A stretch of 64,000 nt of DNA from Clostridia bacterium (GCA_014859095.1 JACUUV010000006.1:1-64000), one strand, 5' to 3'; counted from the first letter of the stretch, positions 14,630 to 25,698 are shown. Notes: generated from the letters alone by a model not told the origin. Numbers and translations are program-made.

Positions 14630-15485
14630 TTTCATGCCTCCATAATACTTTCTTACCATATATAAAACGTGGTACGCCACATAAATCACTGAAATGATTC
14701 ACGTCCTCATAACCTGCCGAAACCATAATGGCCTCAATGACATCCGCTTGGTCATGACCGGCCTCAAAAATCAGTATGCCCCCATCCTTCATATAGGATA
14801 AGGCCTCCGGTATAATTCTTCTATAAAAATCCAGTCCGTCTTCACCACCGAAAAGTGCGAGATGCGGTTCGTAAAGTGCTACTTCCCTTTGCATCCCATT
14901 GACCTCACCGGCAGGTATATACGGCGGATTGGAAACAATCAGATCAAAATCCTTCTCCGAAACATCCACAAAAAGATTGCTTTCAAAAAAACGGACTCTG
15001 CCTGATACGTTGTTGTTCACAGCATTCTGTTTGGCTTTTTCAATAGCAGATGAAGAAATATCCGATGCGAAGACGTCTGCCCAGGTGTTCTGATAGGCTA
15101 TCGAGATGGCAATGGCACCACTTCCGGTGCCTATGTCGAGAACTTTGGGGCTCTTGATGTCTTCGATCCGCTCAAGCACCCATTCCACAAGCACTTCCGT
15201 CTCAGGTCTTGGTATGAGCACACTGTCATCCACTGAGAAATCAAGTCCCATGAAGGCCTGCTTCCCAAGAATATATTGCAGTGGCTCATTGGCAAGTCTT
15301 CTTACTGCAATGGCTTCAGCCATTTCAACTTTTTCATCAGGCACTTCTTTTTCTTTATCCATGATTAAATCCACAGTAGATATGCCGAGTACCTCGAGCA
15401 AAATGATTTTTGCTTCATGAACCCATGATTCAGTGACTTTTTCAAGTACTTTTTCAAGGCGTGATTGTAATTCCCTAAGCTTCAT
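14622..15485 (-). CDS. prmC: Release factor glutamine methyltransferase
   Basis: 287 residues, class I SAM-dependent methyltransferase that N5-methylates the glutamine of the GGQ motif in release factors. Motif I is [14 protein letters not shown] and the catalytic NPPY is in IVSNPPYIP. The N-terminal helical substrate-binding domain is present. It overlaps yqhQ by 11 bases at its start and prfA at its end, a tightly coupled set. Confidence 0.96.
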   Translation of the reverse strand: MKLRELQSRLEKVLEKVTESWVHEAKIILLEVLGISTVDLIMDKEKEVPDEKVEMAEAIAVRRLANEPLQYILGKQAFMGLDFSVDDSVLIPRPETEVLVEWVLERIEDIKSPKVLDIGTGSGAIAISIAYQNTWADVFASDISSSAIEKAKQNAVNNNVSGRVRFFESNLFVDVSEKDFDLIVSNPPYIPAGEVNGMQREVALYEPHLALFGGEDGLDFYRRIIPEALSYMKDGGILIFEAGHDQADVIEAIMVSAGYEDVNHFSDLCGVPRFIYGKKVLWRHENV

Positions 15486-16416
15486 TTATAGGTTCATCCA
15501 TTTCTTCAAGAACACGATTGAATGCGGCTATAGCCACCTCAAGTTGTCCATCATCCGGTTCCCTTGTGGTCAATTTCTGCATCATGAGTCCTGGCGCACT
15601 AAGCGCTCTGACCACAGGATGGTTCGACTTTCCGGCAAGCCTGATCATTTCATAGGAAAGACCCGCAACGACAGGAAACAGTAAAAGTTTGGTGAAAATC
15701 CGCACCAAAAGACTTTCCCAACTGAGGAAAGTAAACAATATGATGCTGATGGTCAAAACATAGAAAATGAAACTCGTTCCACATCGAGGGTGGAGCGTTG
15801 TAAATTTTCTTGCGTTTTCAACAGTGACTTCCTGACCGCTTTCATAGCAGTGGATTGTTTTGTGTTCAGCACCGTGGTATTCAAAAACACGTTTGATATC
15901 TTTCATTCGTGAGATCAAAGCTATATAAGTAACGAACATAACGATTTTCATCACACCTTCTAGTGCGCTGAGCAACCATTGTGTCTCAATAAAATTCTTC
16001 ATAAATCCGACTATGCCGGTGGGTAAAACGCCGAACAACAGCATCGCAAACACAAATGCAAAAGCGATCGAGAATCCTAGAATGATATCATCTGCGCGTT
16101 TGCCGAACTTTTCATAAAGCATCAATTCAAACTTTCCTTTTTCCTCACCTTCACCTTCAACGAAGAATTCAGCTGAGTAAGTCAATGCTTTCACGCCTAC
16201 AATCATGGATCCGATCAATGCGAACATGCCTCTAAGCAGTGGCAATTTGGCTATTTTGTACTTTTCGAATGATAACGCTTTTTCCATTTTCATTTCTATG
16301 TCGCCATCAGGTTTTCTGACAGCTATTGCTATTTTATCTTTTCCGCGCATCATAACACCTTCAATCAGTGCCTGACCACCTATGCTGTTGGGGACAACAG
16401 GTCTGTATTCACTCAT
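15475..16416 (-). CDS. DUF1385 membrane protein (YqhQ-like)
   Basis: 313 residues, four to five membrane helices, recognised by the N-terminal GGQALIEGVMMRGKD and the central YHGAEHKTIHCYE motif. This family sits next to rpmE, prmC and prfA in many Firmicutes. Its biochemical role is not established. It overlaps tdk upstream by 4 bases (ATGA) and prmC downstream by 11 bases. Confidence 0.92.
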   Translation of the reverse strand: MSEYRPVVPNSIGGQALIEGVMMRGKDKIAIAVRKPDGDIEMKMEKALSFEKYKIAKLPLLRGMFALIGSMIVGVKALTYSAEFFVEGEGEEKGKFELMLYEKFGKRADDIILGFSIAFAFVFAMLLFGVLPTGIVGFMKNFIETQWLLSALEGVMKIVMFVTYIALISRMKDIKRVFEYHGAEHKTIHCYESGQEVTVENARKFTTLHPRCGTSFIFYVLTISIILFTFLSWESLLVRIFTKLLLFPVVAGLSYEMIRLAGKSNHPVVRALSAPGLMMQKLTTREPDDGQLEVAIAAFNRVLEEMDEPINEA

Positions 16417-17006
16417 GCCTTTTCCTCTTCCTTAAGTTGAAAGTAACAATGGGCACAGAGGGATTCATATTCCACATGACCACCGCCATCAATCACCACT
16501 TGCTCACCTTCAAAGACAAATTTCCCATCAATTTTTCTACCATTCAATATGGCTTTTTTACCACATCTGCAAATAGTCTTCAACTCCTCAAGACTGTGCG
16601 CCAGCAGCAATAAACGTTCCGACCCCTCGAATCCCCTCATGGAAAAATCCGTTCTTAGACCATAGCAAATGACCGGTATGTTCTGCCTCACAGCAATCTC
16701 AAAAAACTGATCGATCTGCTCCGCTTTTAAAAATTGTGCCTCATCTACCAAAATACAATGAATCTTGCCGTTTTGGGCAAGCCAAGCCTTTATTTCATCC
16801 ACTATGTTTTCGTCCGGCTTCACCATCAGATCCACTTCTCTGAAAATTCCGAGTCGAGATACGACCCTATTGCCACCCTTTGTATCCGTATAAGGTTTGA
16901 TGACCATAGCTTTGAGCCCACGTTCGTGATAGTTGTGGACAACTTGCATGAGCGCGGTGGATTTTCCACAATTCATAGCACCATATCTAAAATATAATTT
17001 AGCCAT
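16413..17006 (-). CDS. tdk: Thymidine kinase
   Basis: 197 residues, type II thymidine kinase that phosphorylates thymidine in salvage. P-loop GAMNCGKST at residues 9-17, DEAQF motif with the catalytic base nearby, and zinc-site cysteines in CRCGKK and CAHC. The ATG at 17006 has a GGGGG site. It comes right after the rpmE terminator and starts the tdk-yqhQ-prmC-prfA run. Confidence 0.95.
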   Translation of the reverse strand: MAKLYFRYGAMNCGKSTALMQVVHNYHERGLKAMVIKPYTDTKGGNRVVSRLGIFREVDLMVKPDENIVDEIKAWLAQNGKIHCILVDEAQFLKAEQIDQFFEIAVRQNIPVICYGLRTDFSMRGFEGSERLLLLAHSLEELKTICRCGKKAILNGRKIDGKFVFEGEQVVIDGGGHVEYESLCAHCYFQLKEEEKA

Positions 17007-17022
17007 ATTGACCCCCCATAAA

Positions 17023-17053
17023 CAAAAAAGGCTAGGATTACCCCATCCTAACC
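17023..17053 (-). terminator. Terminator after rpmE
   Basis: A stem of 9 pairs with one mismatch (17030-17038 with 17045-17053) is followed by TTTTTTG on the minus strand, 12 bases past the rpmE stop and 17 bases before the tdk start. Confidence 0.85.
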
Positions 17054-17065
17054 TGATCATAGCAA

Positions 17066-17266
17066 CTATTTAAGATTGTATTTCTCTTTGAATTTCTCTG
17101 CTCTACCGCCACGTTCTACTGACTTTGCAGTTCCTGTGAAAAACGGATGACACTCTGAACAGATTTCGATTCTAATCTCGTCTTTTGTAGACCCAGTCTC
17201 AAAATTATTGCCACACGCACAGTGTACGTTTATTTGTTTGTAATTAGGATGAATTCCTTCTTTCAT
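17066..17266 (-). CDS. rpmE: Ribosomal protein bL31, zinc form
   Basis: 66 residues from the ATG at 17266 (GAGGTG site). Four cysteines (16, 18, 36, 39) in CAC and CSEC pairs identify the zinc-binding bL31 form, as opposed to the zinc-free paralogue that replaces it during zinc starvation. A zinc uptake operon with its own Fur-family regulator is at 44-47 kb. Own promoter and terminator. Confidence 0.97.
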   Translation of the reverse strand: MKEGIHPNYKQINVHCACGNNFETGSTKDEIRIEICSECHPFFTGTAKSVERGGRAEKFKEKYNLK

Positions 17267-17332
17267 TTTGTTCACCTCACTCCTCATTTTTGTTTTATAT
17301 CAAAATACGATAATCAAATTTCAAGCCTTATC

Positions 17333-17361
17333 ATTGTAACACAATATAAAAATACTTTCAA
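17333..17361 (-). promoter_or_regulatory. SigA promoter of rpmE
   Basis: TTGAAA (17356-17361), a 17-base spacer and TGT-TACAAT (-10 at 17333-17338) on the minus strand. The rest of the rho-rpmE gap has no clear rho terminator. Confidence 0.8.
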
Positions 17362-17371
17362 TAACATTTTG

Positions 17372-18760
17372 TTAATTATTTGAGTCTTTGTTGATGAGGT
17401 CGATAAGTTCTTTGTTGGAATCCGTTGAGATCAAAGTGTCTATGAAGCGCTCTATAATCTCGGTGTTGTTGAACTTGTCGAAATTGCGTCTGATTTGCCA
17501 CACAGCCTCAAGTTCTTCGGGGTCAAAAAGGAACTCCTCACGTCTCGTGCCCGATTTACGCAAATCAATGGATGGGAAAATGCGTTTTTCAGACAATTTA
17601 CGGTCTAGAAGAAGTTCCATATTGCCAGTACCCTTGAACTCTTCGAAAATGACATCGTCCATTCTGGATCCTGTCTCGATGAGCGCTGTGGCGAGAATCG
17701 TGAGTGACCCTCCCTCTTCAATGTTCCTTGCCGCTCCGAAGAAGCGTTTCGGTCTGTGGAGAGCATTTGGATCGAGCCCACCGGAAAGGGTTTTCCCGCT
17801 TGAAGGGATAACCAGATTGTAGGCTCTTGCCAACCTTGTGATGCTATCGAGCAATATGACGACATCCTTCTTTTGTTCCACTAGTGCTTTGGCTCTGCTG
17901 AGCACCATCTCCGCCACTTTTATATGATGCGACGGAAGTTCGTCAAAGGTGCTGTAGATGACGTCTGCATTGATGGACCTTTTCATATCGGTGACTTCTT
18001 CAGGTCTCTCGTCGATCAACAAAACAATCAATTCGACTTCAGGGTAATTGTTGGATATGGCCTTCGCAATCTTTTGAAGCAAAATTGTCTTGCCTGATTT
18101 CGGAGGTGCAACTATGAGTCCACGCTGACCTTTGCCAATCGGCGAAACAAAATCGATGATTCTCATCGCATGTTCATCCGAACTTCTTTCCAGCCTGAAT
18201 CTCGATTTGGGATAAAGGGGTGTGAGGTCCTCAAACTTTGGTCTTTTATAATCCGACCTTGGACGATCCCCGTTGATCTTACCTACCCGTAATAATGCGT
18301 TGAAACGTTCTCCCGCATTTGGTGGTCTGGTCAATCCGGAAATCTTATCCCCTGTTCTCATGGAAAACTTTCGGATTTGAGATGGTGAGACGTACACGTC
18401 CCTCTCACTTGAAAGGAAATTCTCAAACCTCAAAAAACCATACCCCTGCTCGATGATTTCCAGAACACCTTCCACTTCTTCCTGTGGATTGTGCTTTGGT
18501 CTGATTTTGACTTCATCTTCCAGTGACCTGAGCACTTCAGGATATTCCTTATATTCAATTGAAGAAAAAGACAATTCATCGTTTTCGTTCTCACGTCCGG
18601 CGTCCTCTGCCACCTCTTCTTCAATGGTATCGGTGTTTCCGTTGACAATCAAATCGATCAGTTCATCTTTTTTATATTGCGTGATGTGTAAAAATCCCAT
18701 TGCTTTAGCAATTTCCCTTAAATCTGCAACTTTTTTCAGCCTCAGTGTTTCAATTTCCAT
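17372..18760 (-). CDS. rho: Transcription termination factor Rho
   Basis: 462 residues, hexameric RNA helicase for factor-dependent termination. Order: SAP-like N-terminal helices ([10 protein letters not shown]), an acidic insertion rich in Glu and Asp (about residues 40-80), the cold-shock-like RNA-binding fold (GYGFLRFEN), and the RecA-type motor with P-loop [12 protein letters not shown] and the [13 protein letters not shown] segment. The ATG at 18760 has a GGAGGCG site. The acidic insertion is a lineage feature rather than damage. Confidence 0.96.
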   Translation of the reverse strand: MEIETLRLKKVADLREIAKAMGFLHITQYKKDELIDLIVNGNTDTIEEEVAEDAGRENENDELSFSSIEYKEYPEVLRSLEDEVKIRPKHNPQEEVEGVLEIIEQGYGFLRFENFLSSERDVYVSPSQIRKFSMRTGDKISGLTRPPNAGERFNALLRVGKINGDRPRSDYKRPKFEDLTPLYPKSRFRLERSSDEHAMRIIDFVSPIGKGQRGLIVAPPKSGKTILLQKIAKAISNNYPEVELIVLLIDERPEEVTDMKRSINADVIYSTFDELPSHHIKVAEMVLSRAKALVEQKKDVVILLDSITRLARAYNLVIPSSGKTLSGGLDPNALHRPKRFFGAARNIEEGGSLTILATALIETGSRMDDVIFEEFKGTGNMELLLDRKLSEKRIFPSIDLRKSGTRREEFLFDPEELEAVWQIRRNFDKFNNTEIIERFIDTLISTDSNKELIDLINKDSNN

Positions 18761-18840
18761 TTTCGCCTCCGGTGCATATATTAAATCCACGCAACAATTC
18801 AAATCTGACGTTTAAGTATTTTCATTTTGTGATATATTCT

Positions 18841-18869
18841 ATTATAAGGTTAATTCAATATTATCACAA
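18841..18869 (-). promoter_or_regulatory. SigA promoter of rho
   Basis: TTGTGA (18864-18869), a 17-base spacer and TATAAT (18841-18846) on the minus strand, about 80 bases ahead of rho and in the divergent gap with the 18901 gene. I could not define a clear promoter for the plus-strand gene. Confidence 0.7.
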
Positions 18870-18900
18870 TTCAATCCCTTAATCAAACGGTGGTGAGACA

Positions 18901-20736
18901 ATGACAATGAAACTCAAATTATATATGATCTTTATGTTCGGTTTGATGATTTTCTTGATCTCACCGGCTACTTTTTCAAATACCCTTTCCCCGTCAACGG
19001 GAGGCGAAATAGAGAATGTGGACTTGTTCCTGTCCGATGGCGAAGCGCCTTTTACGCTTTCTTCCTTTATCATCAATGATGAGATCATGGTTCCTGCGAA
19101 ATCGTTCTTTGATACTATAGGCGCACAAGGTTATTGGTTCGAGGACAGCATGGAATTCGTAAGCTACAAAGACAACACCTTCTCAAAATTCAAAGTCGGT
19201 AGCGATTTTGCCATGATCAACGGCAGAGCTGTCGCTTTGCCCGTCCAAATTCTGATCAGCAGCAAAGAGGTGTTCATTCCTTTAAGTATGCTCACCGCAG
19301 CTTATGATTTGACCTTTTCACATGATAAACTGAAACAAACAGTCACGATGAATTACCGGGATGATGTGGCGCAATATCGTGAAATCGGATTTTATCATTA
19401 TAAAAGGGTTCGAATACCGGATTTCGGCATCAGTTTCTACATGCCTGAATTTTGGGTGCCCATCGAGAATCAAATCGCCACTTACGGATTCGTCACCCAA
19501 TATGAGCATTATCTGCTGAATGTCAAACTGCTCCCGCTCGATGAAAACTTCACTAGCGCTATACTGCTTGGCAATCTGATCGAAAACCTACAGTTTGAGT
19601 ATGGTGACGCCCTCAGTATCACAGGTTCAAAGAATATTCAGGCAGGAGATTACCACGCGAACAGTCTTTACTATTCACTGACAACCGGAAATGAGGTCCT
19701 TCATCAGATTTTGTACGTCTTCTTTCAGAATAATATAGCTTATGTTTTTACCGCGACCCACACGGATGTCAACGATGTCGTAGAAAGCCGTGAGATCTTC
19801 GACACAGTCATCAGCACATTTGAAATCAACAGATTGTCCATCAATACAATCAATGAGCACTATGTCGAGTTCGACAGTTTTTTCGAATACGATCTCCATT
19901 TGAATACAAATCTTTATTCCAACGTCCAGGTCGAAAATCAATTTCGTTTCAGCGGCACTTTGGATTCAAAGGAAAAAGTTGAAGGCTTTTATATCTCTGT
20001 CACAAAGGATTCGGAAAGGACCGACTATTATGTTCCTGTCGTTTCCAATACTTTTGACGCAATGATTTATACCCCGTTTGGCCTAGGAAAACACAACATC
20101 AGGGTATTTTTGGATGTCACCGGAGAACCGGATTCTGTCATTGATATCATAGGGTCTCTTGAAACCGAGTCGAATCTTTCTCTGGACAATTTCATTGATT
20201 TCGCTCTTCTCGGCATTCGCAGCGTCAATACCAGCAAACCTTTGATGCATTTCAGTGTGATCAACATTTCAAGCGATACCATCAAGAACCTTTTGCCTTC
20301 GGAGTTCATCGATTTTGACAGACCAGAAATTTACGCGCTGACCACCAGACTCACTTACAATCTGACCAGTGAATATGCAAAAGCACGCACCATCTATGAA
20401 TGGATTTACGATAACTACACACTGTCTGACAAGACTTTCGAAGGCGGCTTCCTTTCTCTCTATGAACTGATTGAAACGACTTCGGCCAACGAAGTTGAAA
20501 TATGCATGCTCTATGCCGGTCTGCTCAGGGCCAATGATATTCCTGCCAGAATCGTCAGAGGCTCATTTGAGGAGAAATCGGATTACTGGGTGGAAACCTT
20601 CATCAACGGAAAATGGCTCATCGCAGATCTTGCACTGGACATCACCGAGCGCGATGACAGTGGACCAAAACGTTTCAATCTCTCGAGGAGCTCTCATTAT
20701 TCGAATTTCCTAAGTACGGAGATATTGCCTTTTTAA
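18901..20736 (+). CDS. Secreted protein: copper-amine-oxidase-N-like plus transglutaminase-like domains
   Basis: 611 residues. A signal peptide (about 1-27) is followed by a domain like the copper amine oxidase N-terminal fold (about 40-155: INDEIMVPAKSFFDTIGA, INGRAVALP, VFIPLSMLTAAYDL), a long unassigned middle, and a C-terminal transglutaminase-like domain (about 480-605). The nucleophile Cys535 is present in EICMLYAGLLRANDIPAR. The usual HAW histidine is replaced: Asp561-Tyr-Trp. It is therefore likely a non-catalytic or altered member acting outside the cell on the wall. Monocistronic, ending at a strong two-way terminator. Confidence 0.8.
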   Translation: MTMKLKLYMIFMFGLMIFLISPATFSNTLSPSTGGEIENVDLFLSDGEAPFTLSSFIINDEIMVPAKSFFDTIGAQGYWFEDSMEFVSYKDNTFSKFKVGSDFAMINGRAVALPVQILISSKEVFIPLSMLTAAYDLTFSHDKLKQTVTMNYRDDVAQYREIGFYHYKRVRIPDFGISFYMPEFWVPIENQIATYGFVTQYEHYLLNVKLLPLDENFTSAILLGNLIENLQFEYGDALSITGSKNIQAGDYHANSLYYSLTTGNEVLHQILYVFFQNNIAYVFTATHTDVNDVVESREIFDTVISTFEINRLSINTINEHYVEFDSFFEYDLHLNTNLYSNVQVENQFRFSGTLDSKEKVEGFYISVTKDSERTDYYVPVVSNTFDAMIYTPFGLGKHNIRVFLDVTGEPDSVIDIIGSLETESNLSLDNFIDFALLGIRSVNTSKPLMHFSVINISSDTIKNLLPSEFIDFDRPEIYALTTRLTYNLTSEYAKARTIYEWIYDNYTLSDKTFEGGFLSLYELIETTSANEVEICMLYAGLLRANDIPARIVRGSFEEKSDYWVETFINGKWLIADLALDITERDDSGPKRFNLSRSSHYSNFLSTEILPF

Positions 20737-20784
20737 AAATAAGAAGGATTTGGCAGAGAAACTGCCAAATCCTTCTTATTTTTT
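20735..20784. terminator. Two-way terminator between convergent genes
   Basis: A 22-bp perfect stem (20735-20756 with 20762-20783, loop AGAAA) with A and T runs on both sides. It serves the plus-strand secreted protein and the minus-strand kce, whose stop codon lies in it. Confidence 0.93.
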
Positions 20785-21592
20785 ACATCCCTAGTATAGC
20801 TCTAGCCTCATCCGGTGTTGCGACTTCTCTACCAACTTCCTTAGCGATGCGGACAATTCGTTCCACAAGCTGGGCATTTGAAGTTGCAAGTTCACCTTTG
20901 CCATAATAGACGTTGTCCTCAAAACCAACTCTGACATGTCCACCGAGTACGATGGCCATAACAGCGAGTGGCAATTCGCTTCTACCGATCCCCGCTACGG
21001 TCCAAGTGGAACCGGCAGGCAACTGAGCGATCATGAACATGAGATCTTCAGGTGTTCCCGGACATGCTCCAGGCACTCCAAGCACCAGGTCAAAATGAAG
21101 TGGTGCCTTGACCAAACCCTTTTTGACCAATTTCTTGGCATTTTCGATCATACCACGTTCGAACACTTCAATTTCAGGTTTGACACCGTGATCGAGCATA
21201 CGCTTTGCAAATTTCTCCATATATTCTTCCGTATTCATGAACACATCGGGACCAAAATTGCATGTGCCCGCACTGAGTGTCGCCATTTCCGGCTTGAGTT
21301 CGACAGGCTGAAGTCTTTCTTCTGGTGTGTGCCATACGGCTCCTCCTGTAGAGGGTTGAAAAATGATATTGCATTTTGATTCAATGCTTTCCTTGATTGC
21401 GCGGTAAGCTTCAATATCCTGCGTCGGATCGCCTTTTGCGTCTCTCGCATGGACATGCACTATAGACGCGCCCGCTTTATAACATTCATATGCCGCTACT
21501 CCGATTTCTTCGGCTGTCAGTGGCAAATTAGGTTGTTGTTCCCTTGTGACTTCCGCTCCGGTGAGCGCTGCGGTGATGATCAATTTATCCAT
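20783..21592 (-). CDS. kce: 3-keto-5-aminohexanoate cleavage enzyme (BKACE family)
   Basis: 269 residues. It condenses 3-keto-5-aminohexanoate with acetyl-CoA to give acetoacetate and 3-aminobutyryl-CoA in lysine fermentation. The zinc histidines are His46 and His48 in VHVHARD, with the family acidic ligand probably Glu225 in VGFEDN. Glu14 is in the position thought to hold the substrate amine in the characterised Kce. The BKACE family has many substrates, but the adjacent kal gene makes this one likely. It follows kal by 22 bases on the minus strand. Confidence 0.88.
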   Translation of the reverse strand: MDKLIITAALTGAEVTREQQPNLPLTAEEIGVAAYECYKAGASIVHVHARDAKGDPTQDIEAYRAIKESIESKCNIIFQPSTGGAVWHTPEERLQPVELKPEMATLSAGTCNFGPDVFMNTEEYMEKFAKRMLDHGVKPEIEVFERGMIENAKKLVKKGLVKAPLHFDLVLGVPGACPGTPEDLMFMIAQLPAGSTWTVAGIGRSELPLAVMAIVLGGHVRVGFEDNVYYGKGELATSNAQLVERIVRIAKEVGREVATPDEARAILGM

Positions 21593-21614
21593 TCCGGACC
21601 TCCAAATTCAATCG

Positions 21615-22004
21615 CTATTTGTTTCTTTGCTTGTTTTTAGGAACCACACAGGTTCCTACCGCTCTACAAACAACAATCGGTTCTTCGAGCACGTCACATG
21701 CGGACTCATTGATGTCCGGTCTTGGAACGATCACTTTTCTTGCTTCGAAAGTCATTTTTCGAGAGCTGTTTCCCAACTTGGTGATTTCACCAACAGCTTC
21801 GATATAATCTCCTGCATAAACAGGTGCCAAAAATTCGACACTCTCATAAGCGGCAAAAAGACCCTCATCGCCATCTTGACGAATCAATAGTTCTGTTGCC
21901 ACATCGCCAAACAGGTTGAGCATTTTTGCGCCATCCACCAGGTTGCCGCCGTAATGGGCGTCATGCATGCTCATTCGCATTCTAATCATAGCTTTTTCTG
22001 ACAT
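21615..22004 (-). CDS. kal: 3-aminobutyryl-CoA ammonia-lyase
   Basis: 129 residues, hot-dog fold. It removes ammonia from L-3-aminobutyryl-CoA to give crotonyl-CoA, the step after Kce. Recognised from [19 protein letters not shown], the [11 protein letters not shown] strand, and the kce neighbour. GGAGGG ribosome site. The other lysine-pathway genes (kamA, kamDE, kdd) are not in this window, so the pair may stand apart from the main cluster. Confidence 0.9.
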   Translation of the reverse strand: MSEKAMIRMRMSMHDAHYGGNLVDGAKMLNLFGDVATELLIRQDGDEGLFAAYESVEFLAPVYAGDYIEAVGEITKLGNSSRKMTFEARKVIVPRPDINESACDVLEEPIVVCRAVGTCVVPKNKQRNK

Positions 22005-22073
22005 AAAATCCCTCCGAAATAATTTTATTTGGTCCCTCTTACATCTCTTATTCTACATCATCTGACGCCTGAA

Positions 22074-23678
<1,605 letters not shown>

Positions 23679-23691
23679 TCAAAAAAACGCC

Positions 23692-23743
23692 CAAAAATAA
23701 AAAAAGAGTGAGAAAGCTCCCAAAAGGATGACTGACCACTCTT
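23692..23743 (-). terminator. Leader terminator (attenuator) of pyrG
   Basis: On the minus strand AAGAGTG (23743-23737) pairs with CACTCTT (23710-23704), followed by a T-rich run down to 23692. It stands between the pyrG promoter and its start codon, so it must be bypassed for expression. Confidence 0.8.
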
Positions 23744-23785
23744 GTTCTAAGGTTCTAGTTGCCACCCCACAGGGTGATACTGACC
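23731..23785 (-). promoter_or_regulatory. Possible antiterminator switch in the pyrG leader
   Basis: Hairpin 1 (23751-23785) pairs GGTCAGT with ACTAGAACC around a CACCC/GGGTG core. A second copy of GGTCAGT (23737-23731) lies inside the terminator region and could pair with the same ACTAGAACC, leaving the 5' arm of the terminator in the loop. Hairpin 1 and terminator together, or the alternative pairing, would exclude each other. The ligand or protein is unknown. Confidence 0.55.
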
Positions 23786-23808
23786 GATTCAATTAACAAT
23801 ACTTAGAT

Positions 23809-23837
23809 ATTATATCCACATTGACAAACCGAGTCAA
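23809..23837 (-). promoter_or_regulatory. SigA promoter of pyrG
   Basis: TTGACT (23832-23837), exactly 17 bases, then TATAAT (23809-23814) on the minus strand. The predicted start near 23802 gives a leader of about 135 bases. It does not begin with the GGGC run used in Bacillus pyrG attenuation. Confidence 0.88.
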
Positions 23838-23844
23838 CTCTTTT

Positions 23845-25659
23845 CTATTTGCCTGTAAAGGTTATTTTTGTCGCTTCAAATATCTGATCCGTAAGCGCTT
23901 GTCCTTCAGCATAAATCACATCTCCGGCATTGTAATCCAATATGGAAAGTCCTGAACCGAGTGCAAATACCAAAGTTCTCGTTCTGCCTTCCTTATCTGT
24001 GACAATCAAAATATTGGAGGATTCAAAAACCTGGGTGACAGTGAATAGGTTTCCAGTCTCCACAACGACGATTCTTCTTCCGGTATCGATCCGGACAATT
24101 CCTCCGATTCCGGTACTCACAGAAACTTCCTGATCGAGCCTCAAATCATATATGTCTAGAGTATTGTTACCCGTCTCATCCAATATCAAAGCCCCTCTTG
24201 CAAGTGGGTGTGTCTCATAGACATTATCGTATAGCCTGACTGTCAATTCCGGTCTGGCCTTAATGTTGATTCCAAAGATTCTACCTGTGAACATATGCGC
24301 TTTTCCAATATTTTCTACAGTTGAGACATTGCCATAAAGCATAGTTACCTTCACGATGTCACCCACTTGAAATCCCTCTTCAAAATCAATTTCAAAAGTC
24401 ACGCCGTATTCCATCCTGAGTCGAATCCGTGAATTTACCACTATTTCCTCGACCATGGCACTGAAATCGTAAACTTCTGAGTAGGTGGTTATACGCTTCG
24501 CATCATAACCGTCAAACCATACTTTCAGCTTATAATCAGGTTTGAGATCCGAAGGCTTTGCAGAAATCCCATTGATTGTGATGAGCGTATTGTCATAGAC
24601 CCTCTTGAAATCATAATTCCCATTATTCAGCTTCACTTTCATGGAACGGAAATTGAGCGCTTCACTGAATACTTCAGAGATTGAAACCATTTCGCCTTCA
24701 ACGGATTCAAAGACACGGTCCAGCTCCACTGACGCGACTGTCCCATTTTTGATGGTCACATCCGCATGCAAATTTTGGATCAACGCATCAAATCCGACGT
24801 CAACACCCAGATGTGTTATAGTCGCAGACTTTATGTCCAGTGTTGTAAGTTTACCTGTGGGTTCCTGGAGTATTATGGTTTTATTGTTGTCATTGACCTT
24901 CTGTATGATTCCTGAAATGGTTTTTTCAGATTCAATGATCGGTTTGATGTCGACTTGCTCCACAACAGGCCGCCCCTTCGTATACGGTTCGATCGCATCA
25001 AGGAATCCATGGACCATGGTCGCCATGATCATCCGGTTCACCTCACTATCGGGATTGAAGTTGCCACTCGAATCACCAAGACTGGAAAGAACACCTTCTT
25101 CGATCAAAAACATGAGATGTTTTCTGGATGCCGGATCGATCAGGGCATCGTCCTTGTACTGAAGAATGATGATTTTGTTCAGATTCTCGTTTTTATAGTA
25201 ATTCAATGCCTTCGACTGATAAACGGCAAATTCAATTTTTTTCAGTACTACAGGTTGATTGTTGATCATCAATGTATCCAGTTCTTCAATTGAGATGATG
25301 TTCTTGTCAAGAGCATATGCAATGGCGGGATAGACATCTTCTCCATAACCGGAATGCACTCTTGGGATTCCCGTTGAGACAAATCTTGGTTCATAGTCCG
25401 AAACTATGGCTGCCAACTCCTCATCCACTATCAGTCCACCAACTTTCACCGAACGATAAATCACAAGCAGAGCCTCGATTTTGGTCGTCAACCTATTCGG
25501 ATAGAAATTCCCAAACGCATCCCTTGTCATTATGCCTTTCTGGGTGACACTGTCAATATGTGATTTTGCCCAGTGCCCTTCCGGAACATCCATTGAAAAG
25601 GATGCACCTGAACTCCATATAAAAGCCAACAATAAGATGGCCATGACCGCTTTCTTCAT
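23845..25659 (-). CDS. SLH-domain surface protein
   Basis: 604 residues. Signal peptide (1-22), then S-layer-homology repeats (about 23-215; GHWAKSHIDSVTQKGIM and GNFNPDSEVNRMIMATMVHGFLDAI are clear), then about 380 residues of short beta-rich modules with repeated 'TLDIKSATITHLG' and 'KVTMLYGNVSTV' style segments that I cannot assign. SLH domains bind pyruvylated wall polymer, so this is an exported wall-attached protein. Single gene upstream of pyrG with no clear terminator between. Confidence 0.85.
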   Translation of the reverse strand: MKKAVMAILLLAFIWSSGASFSMDVPEGHWAKSHIDSVTQKGIMTRDAFGNFYPNRLTTKIEALLVIYRSVKVGGLIVDEELAAIVSDYEPRFVSTGIPRVHSGYGEDVYPAIAYALDKNIISIEELDTLMINNQPVVLKKIEFAVYQSKALNYYKNENLNKIIILQYKDDALIDPASRKHLMFLIEEGVLSSLGDSSGNFNPDSEVNRMIMATMVHGFLDAIEPYTKGRPVVEQVDIKPIIESEKTISGIIQKVNDNNKTIILQEPTGKLTTLDIKSATITHLGVDVGFDALIQNLHADVTIKNGTVASVELDRVFESVEGEMVSISEVFSEALNFRSMKVKLNNGNYDFKRVYDNTLITINGISAKPSDLKPDYKLKVWFDGYDAKRITTYSEVYDFSAMVEEIVVNSRIRLRMEYGVTFEIDFEEGFQVGDIVKVTMLYGNVSTVENIGKAHMFTGRIFGINIKARPELTVRLYDNVYETHPLARGALILDETGNNTLDIYDLRLDQEVSVSTGIGGIVRIDTGRRIVVVETGNLFTVTQVFESSNILIVTDKEGRTRTLVFALGSGLSILDYNAGDVIYAEGQALTDQIFEATKITFTGK

Positions 25660-25689
25660 ATTTCCGTCCTCCGAATTTTTTCTTAACCC

Positions 25690-25698
25690 ATTATAACA
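25690..25698 (-). promoter_or_regulatory. Extended -10 promoter of the SLH protein gene
   Basis: TG-T-TATAAT on the minus strand (TATAAT at 25690-25695), about 31 bases ahead of the ATG. Confidence 0.6.

Noticed and set aside
17288-17371. Rho-independent terminator after rho
   Set aside because: The gap is AT-rich but I found no stable hairpin followed by T; it holds the rpmE promoter.
23692-23785. T-box or preQ1/ykkC riboswitch for the pyrG leader
   Set aside because: GGGGTGGCAAC and GGTTCTAG recall parts of those classes, but the T-box AGGGTGGnACCGCG core, a specifier loop and the other conserved ykkC or preQ1 elements are missing.
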